DNA from: Chitinophagaceae bacterium 26-R-25
GTDB lineage: Bacteria; Bacteroidota; Bacteroidia; Chitinophagales; Chitinophagaceae
Length of the DNA: 64,000 nt
Direction of reading: 5' to 3'
Assembly: GCA_029906195.1 (NCBI GenBank)
Contig: JARWSJ010000001.1
Span: 310,001 to 374,000 of the forward strand
A program made the translations under genes and the position numbers. The notes beneath the pieces were generated by a model, which did no database searches, was not told where the DNA came from, and saw only the letters and a program-made list of their open reading frames with translations. Shown here piece by piece: positions 9,534-19,092 of the stretch; the first letter of the stretch is position 1, and each line of letters opens with the position of its first letter.

Positions 9534-9914
9534 TTAGAATGGTAAATTTTCCTTCGGTTCTTTTGCTGCTGGGTTTTCGTCAATGGAATTGTTCTCCTCA
9601 TAACGCGAAGGAGTAAAAAACTTCAACTGTTGCACGTGCATGTTGAGTGCGCCTTTCGGTTGGCCGTCCAAGTTCAGCCAGACATTCAACCCTATTTTTC
9701 CAAAAAGTTCGACTACTGAACCTTTTTTCAAATAACCTGCAACGGTGGTGTTGTTCCAATAGGAACAACTTACATAGGTTACTTTTTTTACTACTTCTGT
9801 TTGACCTTTTGGTTTGTAGTGGTCATTGATCGCTATTGAGAAATTGAGTACTTCACGACCGTCTTTTAAAGTTGCGGTGGTTGCGTCTGCTGTTAATCTG
9901 CCGGTGATTTCCAT
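9534..9914 (-). CDS. ssb: Single-stranded DNA-binding protein (accessory SSB)
   Basis: SSB-family OB-fold protein of 126 residues, slightly short. It opens with MEITGRLTADATTATLKDGR, then VLNFSIAIND, the YVSCSYWN strand and a GSVVELFGKIGLNVW strand, and ends with an acidic tail finishing ENLPF, the C-terminal tip that binds partner proteins in SSBs (usually DDxPF). It binds single-stranded DNA during replication or transfer. The divergence from housekeeping SSB and the neighbouring DUF932 gene suggest the plasmid/conjugative-transposon type. Start supported by the strand-1 sequence directly after ATG. Confidence 0.88.
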   Translation of the reverse strand: MEITGRLTADATTATLKDGREVLNFSIAINDHYKPKGQTEVVKKVTYVSCSYWNNTTVAGYLKKGSVVELFGKIGLNVWLNLDGQPKGALNMHVQQLKFFTPSRYEENNSIDENPAAKEPKENLPF

Positions 9915-10299
9915 AACTGTATATTTAAAAGTGAATAAACGCTTAGTGATGAAAAAGGATGAGGTCCTGCGTTTGGATCTGTTGGGATAATTCGCATGAT
10001 TAAATTTTTTTGTTAAGTGATATCTTCATTTTGAAGAATCGCCCATGCCGAAAGAAGTGCCTTTGTCCGGTGCTATTTCTTTTTCGTTGAATCTCCCAGG
10101 AGAGATACATGAGTTTTGATAATTGTTGCGTGTTGTACATGATCTTCGCGATTTACAGGTGACTATTTAATGAGGATCGCTGAATTCTTACTTTCTTGAA
10201 TCGATTTATAGAAGTCGGCTATATCACCTCGTTCATATACCTGTAGCAACCCGGCATTAGGACTGCCGGAACGAAAGCAAGGCTTGAAAGGAAAATACG

Positions 10300-10412
10300 C
10301 TCCCGCTAACCTGCACGCCGAAGGCGGCTACACGGGAGGAAGATTTTCTGCATCAACGGTAACCGCGGGCGAAGTGTAACGAAGCGAAGGCCTTGCTTTT
10401 GGGAAGCAGGCC
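10300..10412. other. GC-rich foldable island
   Basis: Nested inverted repeats: CTCCCG (10300-10305) with CGGGAG (10333-10338), enclosing CGCC-GAA-GGCG (10316-10326). These are followed by an imperfect hairpin with arms GGCC-T-TGCTT and AAGCA-GGCC (10389-10412). Base composition is much richer in G and C than the flanks. It could be a structured RNA, a transfer origin or an attachment region of a lost mobile element. Nothing in the sequence decides between these. Confidence 0.4.
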
Positions 10413-10617
10413 AATAACTTTGTGATAGGGTGGCAGAAGGAGAGGGATAATAAAAAGAAAATAGGTGCGGTTGATTACGGGAGAGGATATGAATGGATGT
10501 TTTACACCGATACAAATTGTCTCTAACCATTGGGTTTAGTTCTTACAGTCAAAGTAAGCAGACGGAATATCTTGCGACTATTTTGGGATCAATTTTTGTC
10601 CTATTGTATGTGATTTA

Positions 10618-10632
10618 TCGGATTAGTTCCGA
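10618..10632. promoter_or_regulatory. Dyad TCGGA-N5-TCCGA, copy 1
   Basis: Inverted repeat of two 5-bp half-sites around a 5-bp spacer (TTAGT). The same half-sites and spacing recur 62 bp further on, which suggests a pair of operators for a dimeric regulator. No gene starts close by. Confidence 0.4.
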
Positions 10633-10674
10633 AAAATTACGGATATATGGACAATATAAGTCTTAGAAATGAGG

Positions 10675-10699
10675 ATATATCGGAAAATATCCGATATAT
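10675..10699. promoter_or_regulatory. Perfect 10-bp inverted repeat containing TCGGA-N5-TCCGA, copy 2
   Basis: Perfect dyad: ATATATCGGA and its complement around a 5-bp centre (AAATA). Its core repeats copy 1 exactly in half-site and spacing. It looks like an operator, probably left from a regulator circuit of a mobile element. Confidence 0.5.
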
Positions 10700-10770
10700 G
10701 CTATATAAATGTACAGGTGATATTAAAATAGATGAAATACTGTTCCTATGAAACAGTCAAATAATAGATA

Positions 10771-10791
10771 ATCCGAATTTACTGTTCGGAT
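10771..10791. promoter_or_regulatory. Inverted repeat ATCCGAA-N7-TTCGGAT
   Basis: Perfect 7-bp arms with a 7-bp loop, about 80 bp after the stronger dyad. The arms share the TCCGA/TCGGA core but in the opposite order, so it may be a further site or a small hairpin. Confidence 0.35.
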
Positions 10792-11213
10792 GACGTTGTC
10801 AATTTTGATCAGCAATGCATAAATGTTATACAAGTGGAGAGAAGGGATGAAGGAAGCTGGCAGCGGGAATGTTAAGAAACATATGCAACCGGTCGAAATG
10901 ATTTAACATCCGGATTTAATTGTCGACAAACACATGTTAAGGAAACAAAATAGGCGAGCCGAAGAAATCGACTCGCTCTTTTAGCACGGCAGTGCATTCT
11001 TAGAAATTGGATCTTCTATTTCGCTGTTTATGTTGGCTACTGCCGTAGGTCTTCATCCGGATTTGACAAAATTACTTTAACCGAATTACCTGCTTTTTTT
11101 AAAAATGACATATTCCTGGTAAATCCGACATTTCTACCTCTGCCACGAGGTTGTCAAGGTGTTTTTTGAAATTGTAACCAGAAAAATTTAAGCAAAACAT
11201 TATTACCTGCTTC

Positions 11214-14200
11214 TTAATTTTTAATTACTTTGAAGTTGCTGACACTTTCATTATCAACTACTACCTTCAATATATATACGCCAGACGGTAAATAGTTCAA
11301 ATCAATTGCTTGTGTAGCATTTGATGCGCGTACCACCTGTAAAAGCCTGCCATCATCACTTTGCACATAAATGACTTCTTTGCCTCTTAATCCGCTTATA
11401 TATGCGGTACCCGTTGTTGGGATAGGATAGATCACGGGTTTCTTGTTGCAGTCATTGTTTATCGTTGCGATGAAGCTGTATTTTATACCACCGTCATAAT
11501 TGATCATTTTCAGGCGATAGAAATACTTACCATTGCCTGCCGTTTTATCATCATAGCTGTAGCTGGTATTATTCGTTCCTTTAGGTGCAACAGATGCAAT
11601 TTTTCCGAAGTTTATTCCATCAACACTGCGTTGGAGTTCAAAGTGATCAAGGTTATCTTCCATTGCCATGTTCCATATAATATGCGATGTACAGTTTACG
11701 TTCAGCACTTTGAAATCAGACAACACAACAGGCAAAGTAATTAAAGGTTGAATCAACACCGTTACCGTGGCTACATTGCACAGTGGCGATACCAGCTGCG
11801 GACATCCTGATCCTGACGGTGGGATGGTATTGCAAAGACGGTATTGGAATTGATCAACGCCTGTATAATTGCCATCTGGTTGATACAAAACGGTTCCATT
11901 TAGAAGTACGGTAACCGTACCGTGTGCCGGTAATTGCAAACTGCCGCCGAGACTCACAACCAGTTCGTTGCCTTCAGGATCGCTGTCATTGTACTCCACG
12001 TCAAGATATAGATCCTCGTTGGGTAGGGTCACGCCATCGCCAGTCGTTGTATTGTAAGGATCATCCTGCGCAATAGGAGGCTGGTTAGCCGGAGGCGGTG
12101 CTATATTTAAAGTGATGGTCTGCGTCGCGCTTGACAAGCCACCCGGGTCCACCACATGGTATTGGATGACATCCGTGCCGGTGAATCCATTTTCAGGTGT
12201 ATATGTGTAAGTGCCGTCAGGATTGGATATTAGCGTGCCATGAGATGCTGCTACATCGAAATCAATTGTACATGGTTCTCCTTCAGGGTCAGTAAATGAA
12301 GTAGTTGAAAAATTGAATGGTCTGCATTCATTGATCTGAAGTGCCGTATCCCTGGCTGTCGGCGGCTGGTTTAATACGGTGAATTTTACAAGGGCCGTGT
12401 CGCTGAGTCCTGTGCCGCAACCAGAAACAATCTGGGTTCGCTGATAGATCATTGTGTCGGTGCCATACCATCCTGCATTGGGTATATAGGTAAGTATATT
12501 GCCGTTCAAAGAATAGGTGCCGTTTGCGGGTGATTGTTTAATCACTGCATTCGCCAGTGTGTAGTTGTTTGGATCATTGTCGGCACCAATCGGATTGGTA
12601 TTATTTTGCAGGTCTATTACCTGTGTAGTACCACTCAATGCCTCGCTATAATCTGCATTAACATTTGGTGGGCCAGCTTTGACCTTCACATAAACATAAG
12701 CGACATCCGTAAGACTTCCGTCACTCACTACATATTGTATAGTGTCTGTGCGCGGTATCAATGAACTATTGTTAGGCGTGTAGGTAAGCGTTGTACCATT
12801 CACCATCAATGTACCCCTGGATGGTGTGAGCATTGTTGCTGATTGAATGGTAAGTGTTGTGCCGGCATCCGCATCGCCGTCATTGGCCAATACATTAATA
12901 GTTAAGGGCTGTGCTACAATGGTAGATGCGGTGTCCGGATTGGCCAGCGGGGCCCGGTTTGGTATATTTTGGCAGGAAAGTGGCAATACATAAGTAATGG
13001 TAAACAGCGGTCGGTAAGCTACCGTACCATTTTCAGAAGTGCCAAAAATAAGACGCTTATCCACTTGAGTGCTGTCAACAAACTGTCCAATCATGATACC
13101 ACGGTTGTCGGCAATATTATTTTGCCAATCGGTGACAGCGCTTGATATATTGAAAACAGGCTGGCTACCATTGGCTCCATTGTTGGGTGCTGTGCCACGT
13201 GCAAGGTACAGGGATGACAAAGCGCCAGCAGCAAAGTCACTACCGGGATTGGTCCAGCTATTGCCTGTTGCACGGATATTCCAGGTTACCTGAGCTTCAT
13301 TCCACATCGGATTGCCGGTAGATTGGTAGGCGCCCATTTTATAGGTAGCATTATCTCCACCGGTTATGGTAAGACGTAGTGAAGCACTTTGTATAATGGC
13401 ATTGGCTGGTATCTTGGCCTGGTATTGAGCATCGGGTATAGCCAGCAGGAACCGGCGGCGGGTAGTGGTTTTTTTGCCGATTTCGGTAGTGGTAGCATTG
13501 CCAAAGTTCGTGGTGGCATTTCCTCCATCTTCCCTTATCATGGCATCTATTGTTTCCGTTGTTCCTGTAAATGTTGCAGAAATAGGGTTGCCTGTATCAA
13601 TGGGTTTATACTGACCAGCGCTGCAACCATCGTCTTTAATGTTGATGGTCACCGTACCTGATGAGCAACTGCCTTGCGAATTACATATTCGATATACAAA
13701 CTGGTCGGTGGCATTTCCACCGGAGGGATAGTCGGTGTTATTCAAATAGGTAATGGTATTGTCCGTATTGATACTTACCCGGCCATGAGCAGGCTGGTTA
13801 AGGATTGTCAATGTAAGCGGCAGGTCGCCGGGATTATTGTCATTGGCCGTAACAGCAATCGTTACCGGCACATCTTCTGGTGTGGAAACATTATCGTCAT
13901 TGGCTGTAAGCACCGCGGGTGTACAATCCCAGTTTTCCAATTCAACAGCATCGACCAATAATGTAGCAGAACCTGCAGAGCGTTGAATTCTTATGTAGCG
14001 CAAGCCTCCGGAAGGCATTGCAAAACGAAATGATGCCCCATTGGAATTGGAAGTAGTGGCAGAAGTTCCCGCTGATGTGAAATTGACCCCATCGGCACTA
14101 TACGAAATGGCAGCAGTAATAGAACTGCCTTGTGTGCCGCTTGCAAAATATACCACGGAAGTATCGTAGTTGGTTGAAGTAAACACCGCACCATAGTCAA

Positions 14201-16409
14201 GAGTGAGGACGTCGTTGTTTGCATTTATTACGGCATAAGTTGTATTGACAGCCGGATCATAATCGGGAGAACCAAGTGCGTTAACTGGATTGGTAACGCC
14301 TGTATTGGTTTGTGCCGTAGCATTGTCCGTGCCAGCAATATCCCAGGTACTGCCTGGGTAACAGCCATGTACATCCGGAGAACCTACAGCAGCCGTCAGG
14401 GTAGCAGTTGCACACAGTGGCCCCAGGAAAGGTGCCGTACCTGTATTGGGTGTGTTGTCGCAAATCTTGTAGGTAATGCTTGCTGAGCCATAGAAATTTT
14501 GGTCCGGCACAAAGGTTACATTGGTGCTATCGGTTGTCCATTTGCCAACGTTTGCTGCCGTAAAGGAAGTTCCATATTGACCGGCATTGGCGGGATTTTG
14601 CAACAATACAGAACTTGTATTTAGGTCACCATCCGGATCAGTGTCATTTGTTGTAACATTTACCGTAGTACTCATTCCCTGGACAATACATTGCGTCTGT
14701 ATGGTTGCCAAATCATTCTGTGGTACAGGTGGATGCGGCGGCGGCATAAGCGTAGCCGTTTGAACAGAGGTAGTAGTGCGGCCACATTGATCAGTTACAG
14801 TGACTTTAAAAATAACCGGCGTAGGTTCGGTAACGTTAGTTGGTAAGAAGACCGTGTTAGCTGCACTGCTGTTGTTATTTGGCGAAAAAGATCCAATGGA
14901 TGAGCCGTCGCTAACCTCGATGCAGGCCCATGTATAACTGGTCAGGGCGCTGCCTGCCGGAGAAGATGCACTCACTGAAAGATTGGTGTTGGTGTACACT
15001 TTGCTATCTGCCAGTATGCCTTTTATATTGCCTACCTGTACAGCTTTTTCCTTTGCTGCAACAAAACTCCAATTGAAAAAAGCTCTTTGGGCAGGCACGT
15101 CACCAACTGTTCCTTTGTTAAGTGAATGCCCGCTTTCGTACATTACAAGACCGCGGTTGGGATCACCCAGGCCACGACCATAAGCGATAACAGCAGGCAC
15201 TCCCGGAGACCTGCCAGGTACGTCGGGGGCAGAGGGATCGTATGTAATGATTTTGGTAGTAGAAAGCCAGCCGCCGCCTACCACCGGCATATATATTTGC
15301 TCGCTGCCGTTTAACGTTGCCGCGTCGGGCACACCTATAAACTGGGATACCCAATCATCCGCCGGGGCTATATTGCCTGTTTGAGGAGAAGGCGCTGGAC
15401 TTGTATTGGTATTGAACGGCGGAGTGCCATTTCCATGGTTACCGAATAACACGAGCGAGTTTTGCGCATAATTGGTGGAGCCTGCTACAGGTGCAATATA
15501 GTTGCCACCCGAACTAACCTTATTCACCAAAAAATTCATTTGCTGGCTAACATTGTTTGGATTGTATGTATTTGACAAGGTACTACCGGCATGACAACCC
15601 ACCCAAATGGCTCCTTTGGCGTTAAGGTTCCAACTATAGAGATTGCCATGTGTTGCCCAGGTTGGATTAGAATGTGGCAGGACGAAAATGTCGTTGCATG
15701 TTGAGAGTTGGGCCGGACTGGTCCAATTGTATTGCGAGGAAGGTATGCCTGCATTGGTAAAAAATGGTTGTATCATGCTACCATTTTGCGCGTCAAGCGT
15801 CCATACAGGCGCTACGTTGAGTGTTTCTACGTTGGCGCCGTTAAACGTATACGCCGAACTAAGAACAGGGGCCGTAACCAGGCCGCGGGTATAACCATTA
15901 CTGCTTGTTACAGATGTAGCCGCGGTCCATTGGGTAATAGCCGTTTGCACAGGTCCGGTAATATAGTTTTTGGAAATGATAAACAGGCCTCCTTTGTACG
16001 CATGACCTTCTATTGTATAGTCCACAGCATCTTTCGCTTTACCGGCACGCACCACCCACATGACAGGCACGTTATAATATTTGATCAACTCGTCAACGAT
16101 GCCGTAGGGCCTAAGTCCATTGGGTTTGATCCCCGCATTTGCCCCCATATCTATGATGTATGAACCGGACGGAACGGTTACCTGGGCAGATACGGGAAGT
16201 ATCCACATCATGCACAATACAAGGGTTAATCTTGCCAAAAGCTTTAGAACCCCGGTCCGATTTTTTCTACTCTTTCCTTCTTTTAAAAAGATTAAATGTT
16301 GTAGAAATAAGGCCACAAATTGGGGAACAGAGATCATAGTTATTTTCATGAAGCGAGGTTTGCAATTAAAAAAATACATAGTATAATGAAGGACTACGCT
16401 TGTAAGCAT
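11214..16409 (-). CDS. Giant secreted T9SS cargo protein with Ig/cadherin-like repeats and DNRLRE domain
   Basis: Very large secreted protein of up to 1731 residues, likely surface-attached or released through the type IX secretion system. Order of parts: signal peptide (core LLARLTLVLCMMWILPVSAQ, ending near residue 76), an unrecognised globular domain (about 77-460), a PKD-like domain with TDQCGRTT, several Ig/cadherin-like repeats each with NDxDPDGD-type calcium motifs and YTPN-type strands, a DNRLRE domain (about 955-1130, with WNEAQVTWN), more repeats, and a T9SS type A sorting domain in the last 75 residues (YPIPTTGTAYI, LPSGVYILKV, SNFKVIKN). The translation start is unsure: ATGs at 16409, 16379 and 16349 are all in frame and upstream of the signal peptide. 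It stands alone. Adhesin or glycan-binding roles are possible but unproved. Confidence 0.9.
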   Translation of the reverse strand: MLTSVVLHYTMYFFNCKPRFMKITMISVPQFVALFLQHLIFLKEGKSRKNRTGVLKLLARLTLVLCMMWILPVSAQVTVPSGSYIIDMGANAGIKPNGLRPYGIVDELIKYYNVPVMWVVRAGKAKDAVDYTIEGHAYKGGLFIISKNYITGPVQTAITQWTAATSVTSSNGYTRGLVTAPVLSSAYTFNGANVETLNVAPVWTLDAQNGSMIQPFFTNAGIPSSQYNWTSPAQLSTCNDIFVLPHSNPTWATHGNLYSWNLNAKGAIWVGCHAGSTLSNTYNPNNVSQQMNFLVNKVSSGGNYIAPVAGSTNYAQNSLVLFGNHGNGTPPFNTNTSPAPSPQTGNIAPADDWVSQFIGVPDAATLNGSEQIYMPVVGGGWLSTTKIITYDPSAPDVPGRSPGVPAVIAYGRGLGDPNRGLVMYESGHSLNKGTVGDVPAQRAFFNWSFVAAKEKAVQVGNIKGILADSKVYTNTNLSVSASSPAGSALTSYTWACIEVSDGSSIGSFSPNNNSSAANTVFLPTNVTEPTPVIFKVTVTDQCGRTTTSVQTATLMPPPHPPVPQNDLATIQTQCIVQGMSTTVNVTTNDTDPDGDLNTSSVLLQNPANAGQYGTSFTAANVGKWTTDSTNVTFVPDQNFYGSASITYKICDNTPNTGTAPFLGPLCATATLTAAVGSPDVHGCYPGSTWDIAGTDNATAQTNTGVTNPVNALGSPDYDPAVNTTYAVINANNDVLTLDYGAVFTSTNYDTSVVYFASGTQGSSITAAISYSADGVNFTSAGTSATTSNSNGASFRFAMPSGGLRYIRIQRSAGSATLLVDAVELENWDCTPAVLTANDDNVSTPEDVPVTIAVTANDNNPGDLPLTLTILNQPAHGRVSINTDNTITYLNNTDYPSGGNATDQFVYRICNSQGSCSSGTVTINIKDDGCSAGQYKPIDTGNPISATFTGTTETIDAMIREDGGNATTNFGNATTTEIGKKTTTRRRFLLAIPDAQYQAKIPANAIIQSASLRLTITGGDNATYKMGAYQSTGNPMWNEAQVTWNIRATGNSWTNPGSDFAAGALSSLYLARGTAPNNGANGSQPVFNISSAVTDWQNNIADNRGIMIGQFVDSTQVDKRLIFGTSENGTVAYRPLFTITYVLPLSCQNIPNRAPLANPDTASTIVAQPLTINVLANDGDADAGTTLTIQSATMLTPSRGTLMVNGTTLTYTPNNSSLIPRTDTIQYVVSDGSLTDVAYVYVKVKAGPPNVNADYSEALSGTTQVIDLQNNTNPIGADNDPNNYTLANAVIKQSPANGTYSLNGNILTYIPNAGWYGTDTMIYQRTQIVSGCGTGLSDTALVKFTVLNQPPTARDTALQINECRPFNFSTTSFTDPEGEPCTIDFDVAASHGTLISNPDGTYTYTPENGFTGTDVIQYHVVDPGGLSSATQTITLNIAPPPANQPPIAQDDPYNTTTGDGVTLPNEDLYLDVEYNDSDPEGNELVVSLGGSLQLPAHGTVTVLLNGTVLYQPDGNYTGVDQFQYRLCNTIPPSGSGCPQLVSPLCNVATVTVLIQPLITLPVVLSDFKVLNVNCTSHIIWNMAMEDNLDHFELQRSVDGINFGKIASVAPKGTNNTSYSYDDKTAGNGKYFYRLKMINYDGGIKYSFIATINNDCNKKPVIYPIPTTGTAYISGLRGKEVIYVQSDDGRLLQVVRASNATQAIDLNYLPSGVYILKVVVDNESVSNFKVIKN

Positions 16410-17343
16410 CAGCGATTGCCGTTTGCATCCTTAAAGAAAGCGCCACTTTTGACGTTCAGGTTTCTATCAATATGAAAGTAACCACAGGCCGGGTAAGTGC
16501 AGAAGCGCAGCAGCGGATCGAAAACCAGTGATCCGATCCTTTTTGTGAATAGATTTCGTGTCATAGTTCAGGGATAATTCTTCAACAAGCACAATACACC
16601 AGCAAGCAATACCATTGGGCATTACCAGATAAGCGTTTTGTTGCTGTTTTACTTGTTTATGTACTTAGATAATTAATGAGTCGACGAGCAAACTTTACAC
16701 TCAATGGAGGTGTTAAAAAAGATTCTAAGGCTATAGCAGACCCTTTTATTTTCAAGGCAAAGGTAAACGCAGTGTGCGGAGTACGTTAATTATAAAAGAC
16801 ATTTGTTTAAGAAAAAAGACCAGTGTTAAAAAGAGGGGAGACATTGCACGTAGGAACTTTTGTCACTCCGGATGATGTAGCTGGTGAATGTTCGCGTAAG
16901 TATATATACTATTTTTTCAAAACGCCAATTCGCGTGATCAGGTTGTAGTTCCTTCTCTTACCGCAGTGTATGGGCTTCGAATGCAGGGAGCACAAACTCA
17001 TTTAATTTAATGCAAATTTTTCTATTGTTTGCATACGATTTGTTATGTCGCAAAATGACATCCGTAGGGCCTTGACTGTGGTCTAATTTTTGTGATTGAA
17101 CTATAAAACATGTAGTGAAGTCTGGATCAAAATGACTTTCAATAACAGTAGCGATTGCGAAATGCTATTGAAGGAAACTTGCGGCTGTTAGTAGTTTTAG
17201 TAGCTGTTGCCATGTTTACATGTGCGCCTGGCATACCAAAAAATTTCATAGTACGCGTTGCTATTCTTTGGAACCAGTGGTGTTCATCCCTAGAAATGTT
17301 CATGCCTCTAGTAAATAATTCTTCCTGTTTAAACAAAACGCTT
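16410..17343. other. Gene-free stretch
   Basis: Over 900 bases with no convincing gene. A 37-codon plus-strand frame starting MSRRANFTLNGG at about 16676 has no visible homology or ribosome site. A dyad CGGATC...GATCCG at about 16514-16535 is followed by a short T-run and may be a leftover terminator. Confidence 0.4.
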
Positions 17344-17601
17344 ATGATAAACCACTACTATCTGGCAATGTATAAGGCTACGGAAAATGGCAACAACATT
17401 GAAGATGCAACCTATTTTATCCAATCGCCAAAAGTCATGGACAGGGAACAGATCAAAGACTTAATAAAGACTAGAGAAAAGTATACCACGGAAAATATTG
17501 TGCATTCCAGTGTAATAGCGATTGAGGAAGAAATGTTTAAAGGACTCGCCGATAAACAAGTTTTGACCTATGATCGGACACAACGACCGCTACTTTTGTA
17601 G
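17344..17601 (+). CDS. Small hypothetical protein
   Basis: An 85-residue soluble protein, MINHYYLAMYKATENG..., rich in charged residues and without signal peptide or membrane segment. An upstream in-frame ATG at 17155 would add 63 residues of different character (hydrophobic, Cys-containing), which looks like non-coding sequence, so the internal ATG is preferred. I do not recognise the family. The composition, with TYFIQSPKVMDREQIKDLI, reads like a real protein. It precedes an AraC-type regulator on the same strand, 153 bases away. Confidence 0.45.
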   Translation: MINHYYLAMYKATENGNNIEDATYFIQSPKVMDREQIKDLIKTREKYTTENIVHSSVIAIEEEMFKGLADKQVLTYDRTQRPLLL

Positions 17602-17754
17602 ATTATAAAGAAGTGCATCGACATGTCAGGTCTTGAACAAAGGCACCGTAATAAATGAGGTTGTTTATGCTTACGAATATGAATGTCCTAGCCAACATAT
17701 ATTCTCACCTGAACATTTCACAGGAAATAGATGTTAAACTGAAACAGGTATGAT

Positions 17755-18792
17755 ATGAAAGAAATTATAACAGACTGGGGTGTAGACCACGCTCATTTTA
17801 ATGCCTTGTATGAAACCATTAAAGATGCTTTTGGCCGGGGCGTTGAGTTGATCCAGGACCAGATCCACATGGATAATGATTTTGCTAAAGGCAATGTCGA
17901 CTTCTTTCCTTTGGAAAATAAAATCGCACTTGTTCGGGTAAATGTTTCGTTTGCGGAATCAATCAATTTCAGTCGGGTTCTTGAGGTCGGACCAGATTAT
18001 TATGCATGTTTGTTTTCCCTGAAAGAAGGAGTCGATCTGCATGTATTTGATGGCCTGGACGATCAGGAAATGAATAAAATGGGTATGTCTGCAACACAAT
18101 CGGTGCTCTATTTTTCTTCAGACGTTCAAACTCTTTTCCGTGTCATACCTGGTGAGCAAACCAAAATGGTGATCCTTGTTTTTTCAAGCGATGCGCTAGT
18201 TGACGTTCTCCCAAGAATTAAAAATATTGAACGATCCAGGTTTCGCATTGGCCAGTCCCTAAAGGGGTATACAACCATGAGTTCGGCAATGGTTGACAAG
18301 GTGACGGGTATATTTGAGCATTCTTCTGCCGAACATATCCAGCCACTGTATTTGTTGGGAGCCGTCTATGAGTTGCTTGCGATCTTATTCCTGCAACTGG
18401 AAGAGGAGCGTGAACTACTAGAGCAATCCACAGGTGTAGCGGAGGTTGCCAGAATGGTGCAAATAAGAAATTTATTGATCGCTGATTTTTCAAATGAATG
18501 CCCTTCTCTTAATGAGATGGCAAAAAAAGCTCAGTTGAGTGCCACAAAATTTAAGATCTTATTTAAAACACTATTTAAACAATCGTACTACCAGTATTAC
18601 CAACGCCACCGCTTACTGGCTGCCCGTCATGCTCTAATTCTGGGTAAATCAGTGAGTGATACAACTTACGCATTCAGTTTTAACTCAGTCGGCAACTTTA
18701 CTGTGGCGTTTAAAAAAATGTTCAATATGTCGCCAAAGGAACTTGAAAATCAATCAAAGGACTTTCTGATCCGCGTATTAATAAACGAATGA
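17755..18792 (+). CDS. AraC-family transcriptional regulator
   Basis: A 345-residue DNA-binding regulator. The C-terminal ~100 residues form two helix-turn-helix units of the AraC/XylS type: LNEMAKKAQLSATKFKILFK followed by SVSDTTYAFSFNSVGNFTVA and the conserved FKKMFNMSPKE end. The N-terminal 230 residues are a poorly conserved sensing/dimer domain with no recognised fold motif. Target genes are unknown. The gene stands alone, with the next gene convergent 300 bases away. A start at this ATG is favoured because the preceding in-frame sequence is interrupted shortly upstream. Confidence 0.88.
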   Translation: MKEIITDWGVDHAHFNALYETIKDAFGRGVELIQDQIHMDNDFAKGNVDFFPLENKIALVRVNVSFAESINFSRVLEVGPDYYACLFSLKEGVDLHVFDGLDDQEMNKMGMSATQSVLYFSSDVQTLFRVIPGEQTKMVILVFSSDALVDVLPRIKNIERSRFRIGQSLKGYTTMSSAMVDKVTGIFEHSSAEHIQPLYLLGAVYELLAILFLQLEEERELLEQSTGVAEVARMVQIRNLLIADFSNECPSLNEMAKKAQLSATKFKILFKTLFKQSYYQYYQRHRLLAARHALILGKSVSDTTYAFSFNSVGNFTVAFKKMFNMSPKELENQSKDFLIRVLINE

Positions 18793-19092
18793 AACGCGGC
18801 GAGGGGTCTCAGTTTGCGGTGCGGTCAGGGGGTTAATTTACGCGCATTTTCCACCAATAATTTACTACGCCAGATTGTCAAGGCGGAAGTATTTGTCGCA
18901 AGGTGAAATCATAATACCACACCTGTCTTGATCACTACACCATTCGCGGGGGCGTTGTGCGATGGCTTCGTCCCCAACAAAAAGTGGGAGCATGTAGTTT
19001 ATTGATAGTCGTCTTATTTGTATAATAGACCAAAGTCTTTGATCCTATATAACGGGTTTGCCTATTTGTTTTTGAGACCGTTTTTTTTGAAA
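18793..19092. other. Spacer holding a decayed repeat segment (copy A)
   Basis: No gene. Positions about 18929-19000 resemble 24881-24953: in both, the minus strand read in one frame gives CS-x-F-x-LG-x-K followed by a VV-x-x-IK/N stretch. Copy A contains an in-frame stop. It looks like a remnant of a small repeated gene. Confidence 0.3.

Larger units (their letters stand above)
9915..11213. other. Long gene-free region with dyads and a GC-rich island
   Basis: About 1.3 kb without a believable gene; a 74-codon minus-strand frame at 10306-10530 follows the GC-rich island and has no gene-like features. The first part is the promoter side of the SSB gene. A GC-rich, foldable island lies at roughly 10250-10450, and AT-rich DNA with three inverted repeats at 10618-10791. 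The last 250 bases are downstream of the large T9SS gene and show no clear terminator. Confidence 0.5.

Noticed and set aside
10306-10530. 74-codon minus-strand frame
   Set aside because: Composition follows the GC-rich island, no ribosome site, no motif; more likely structured non-coding DNA.
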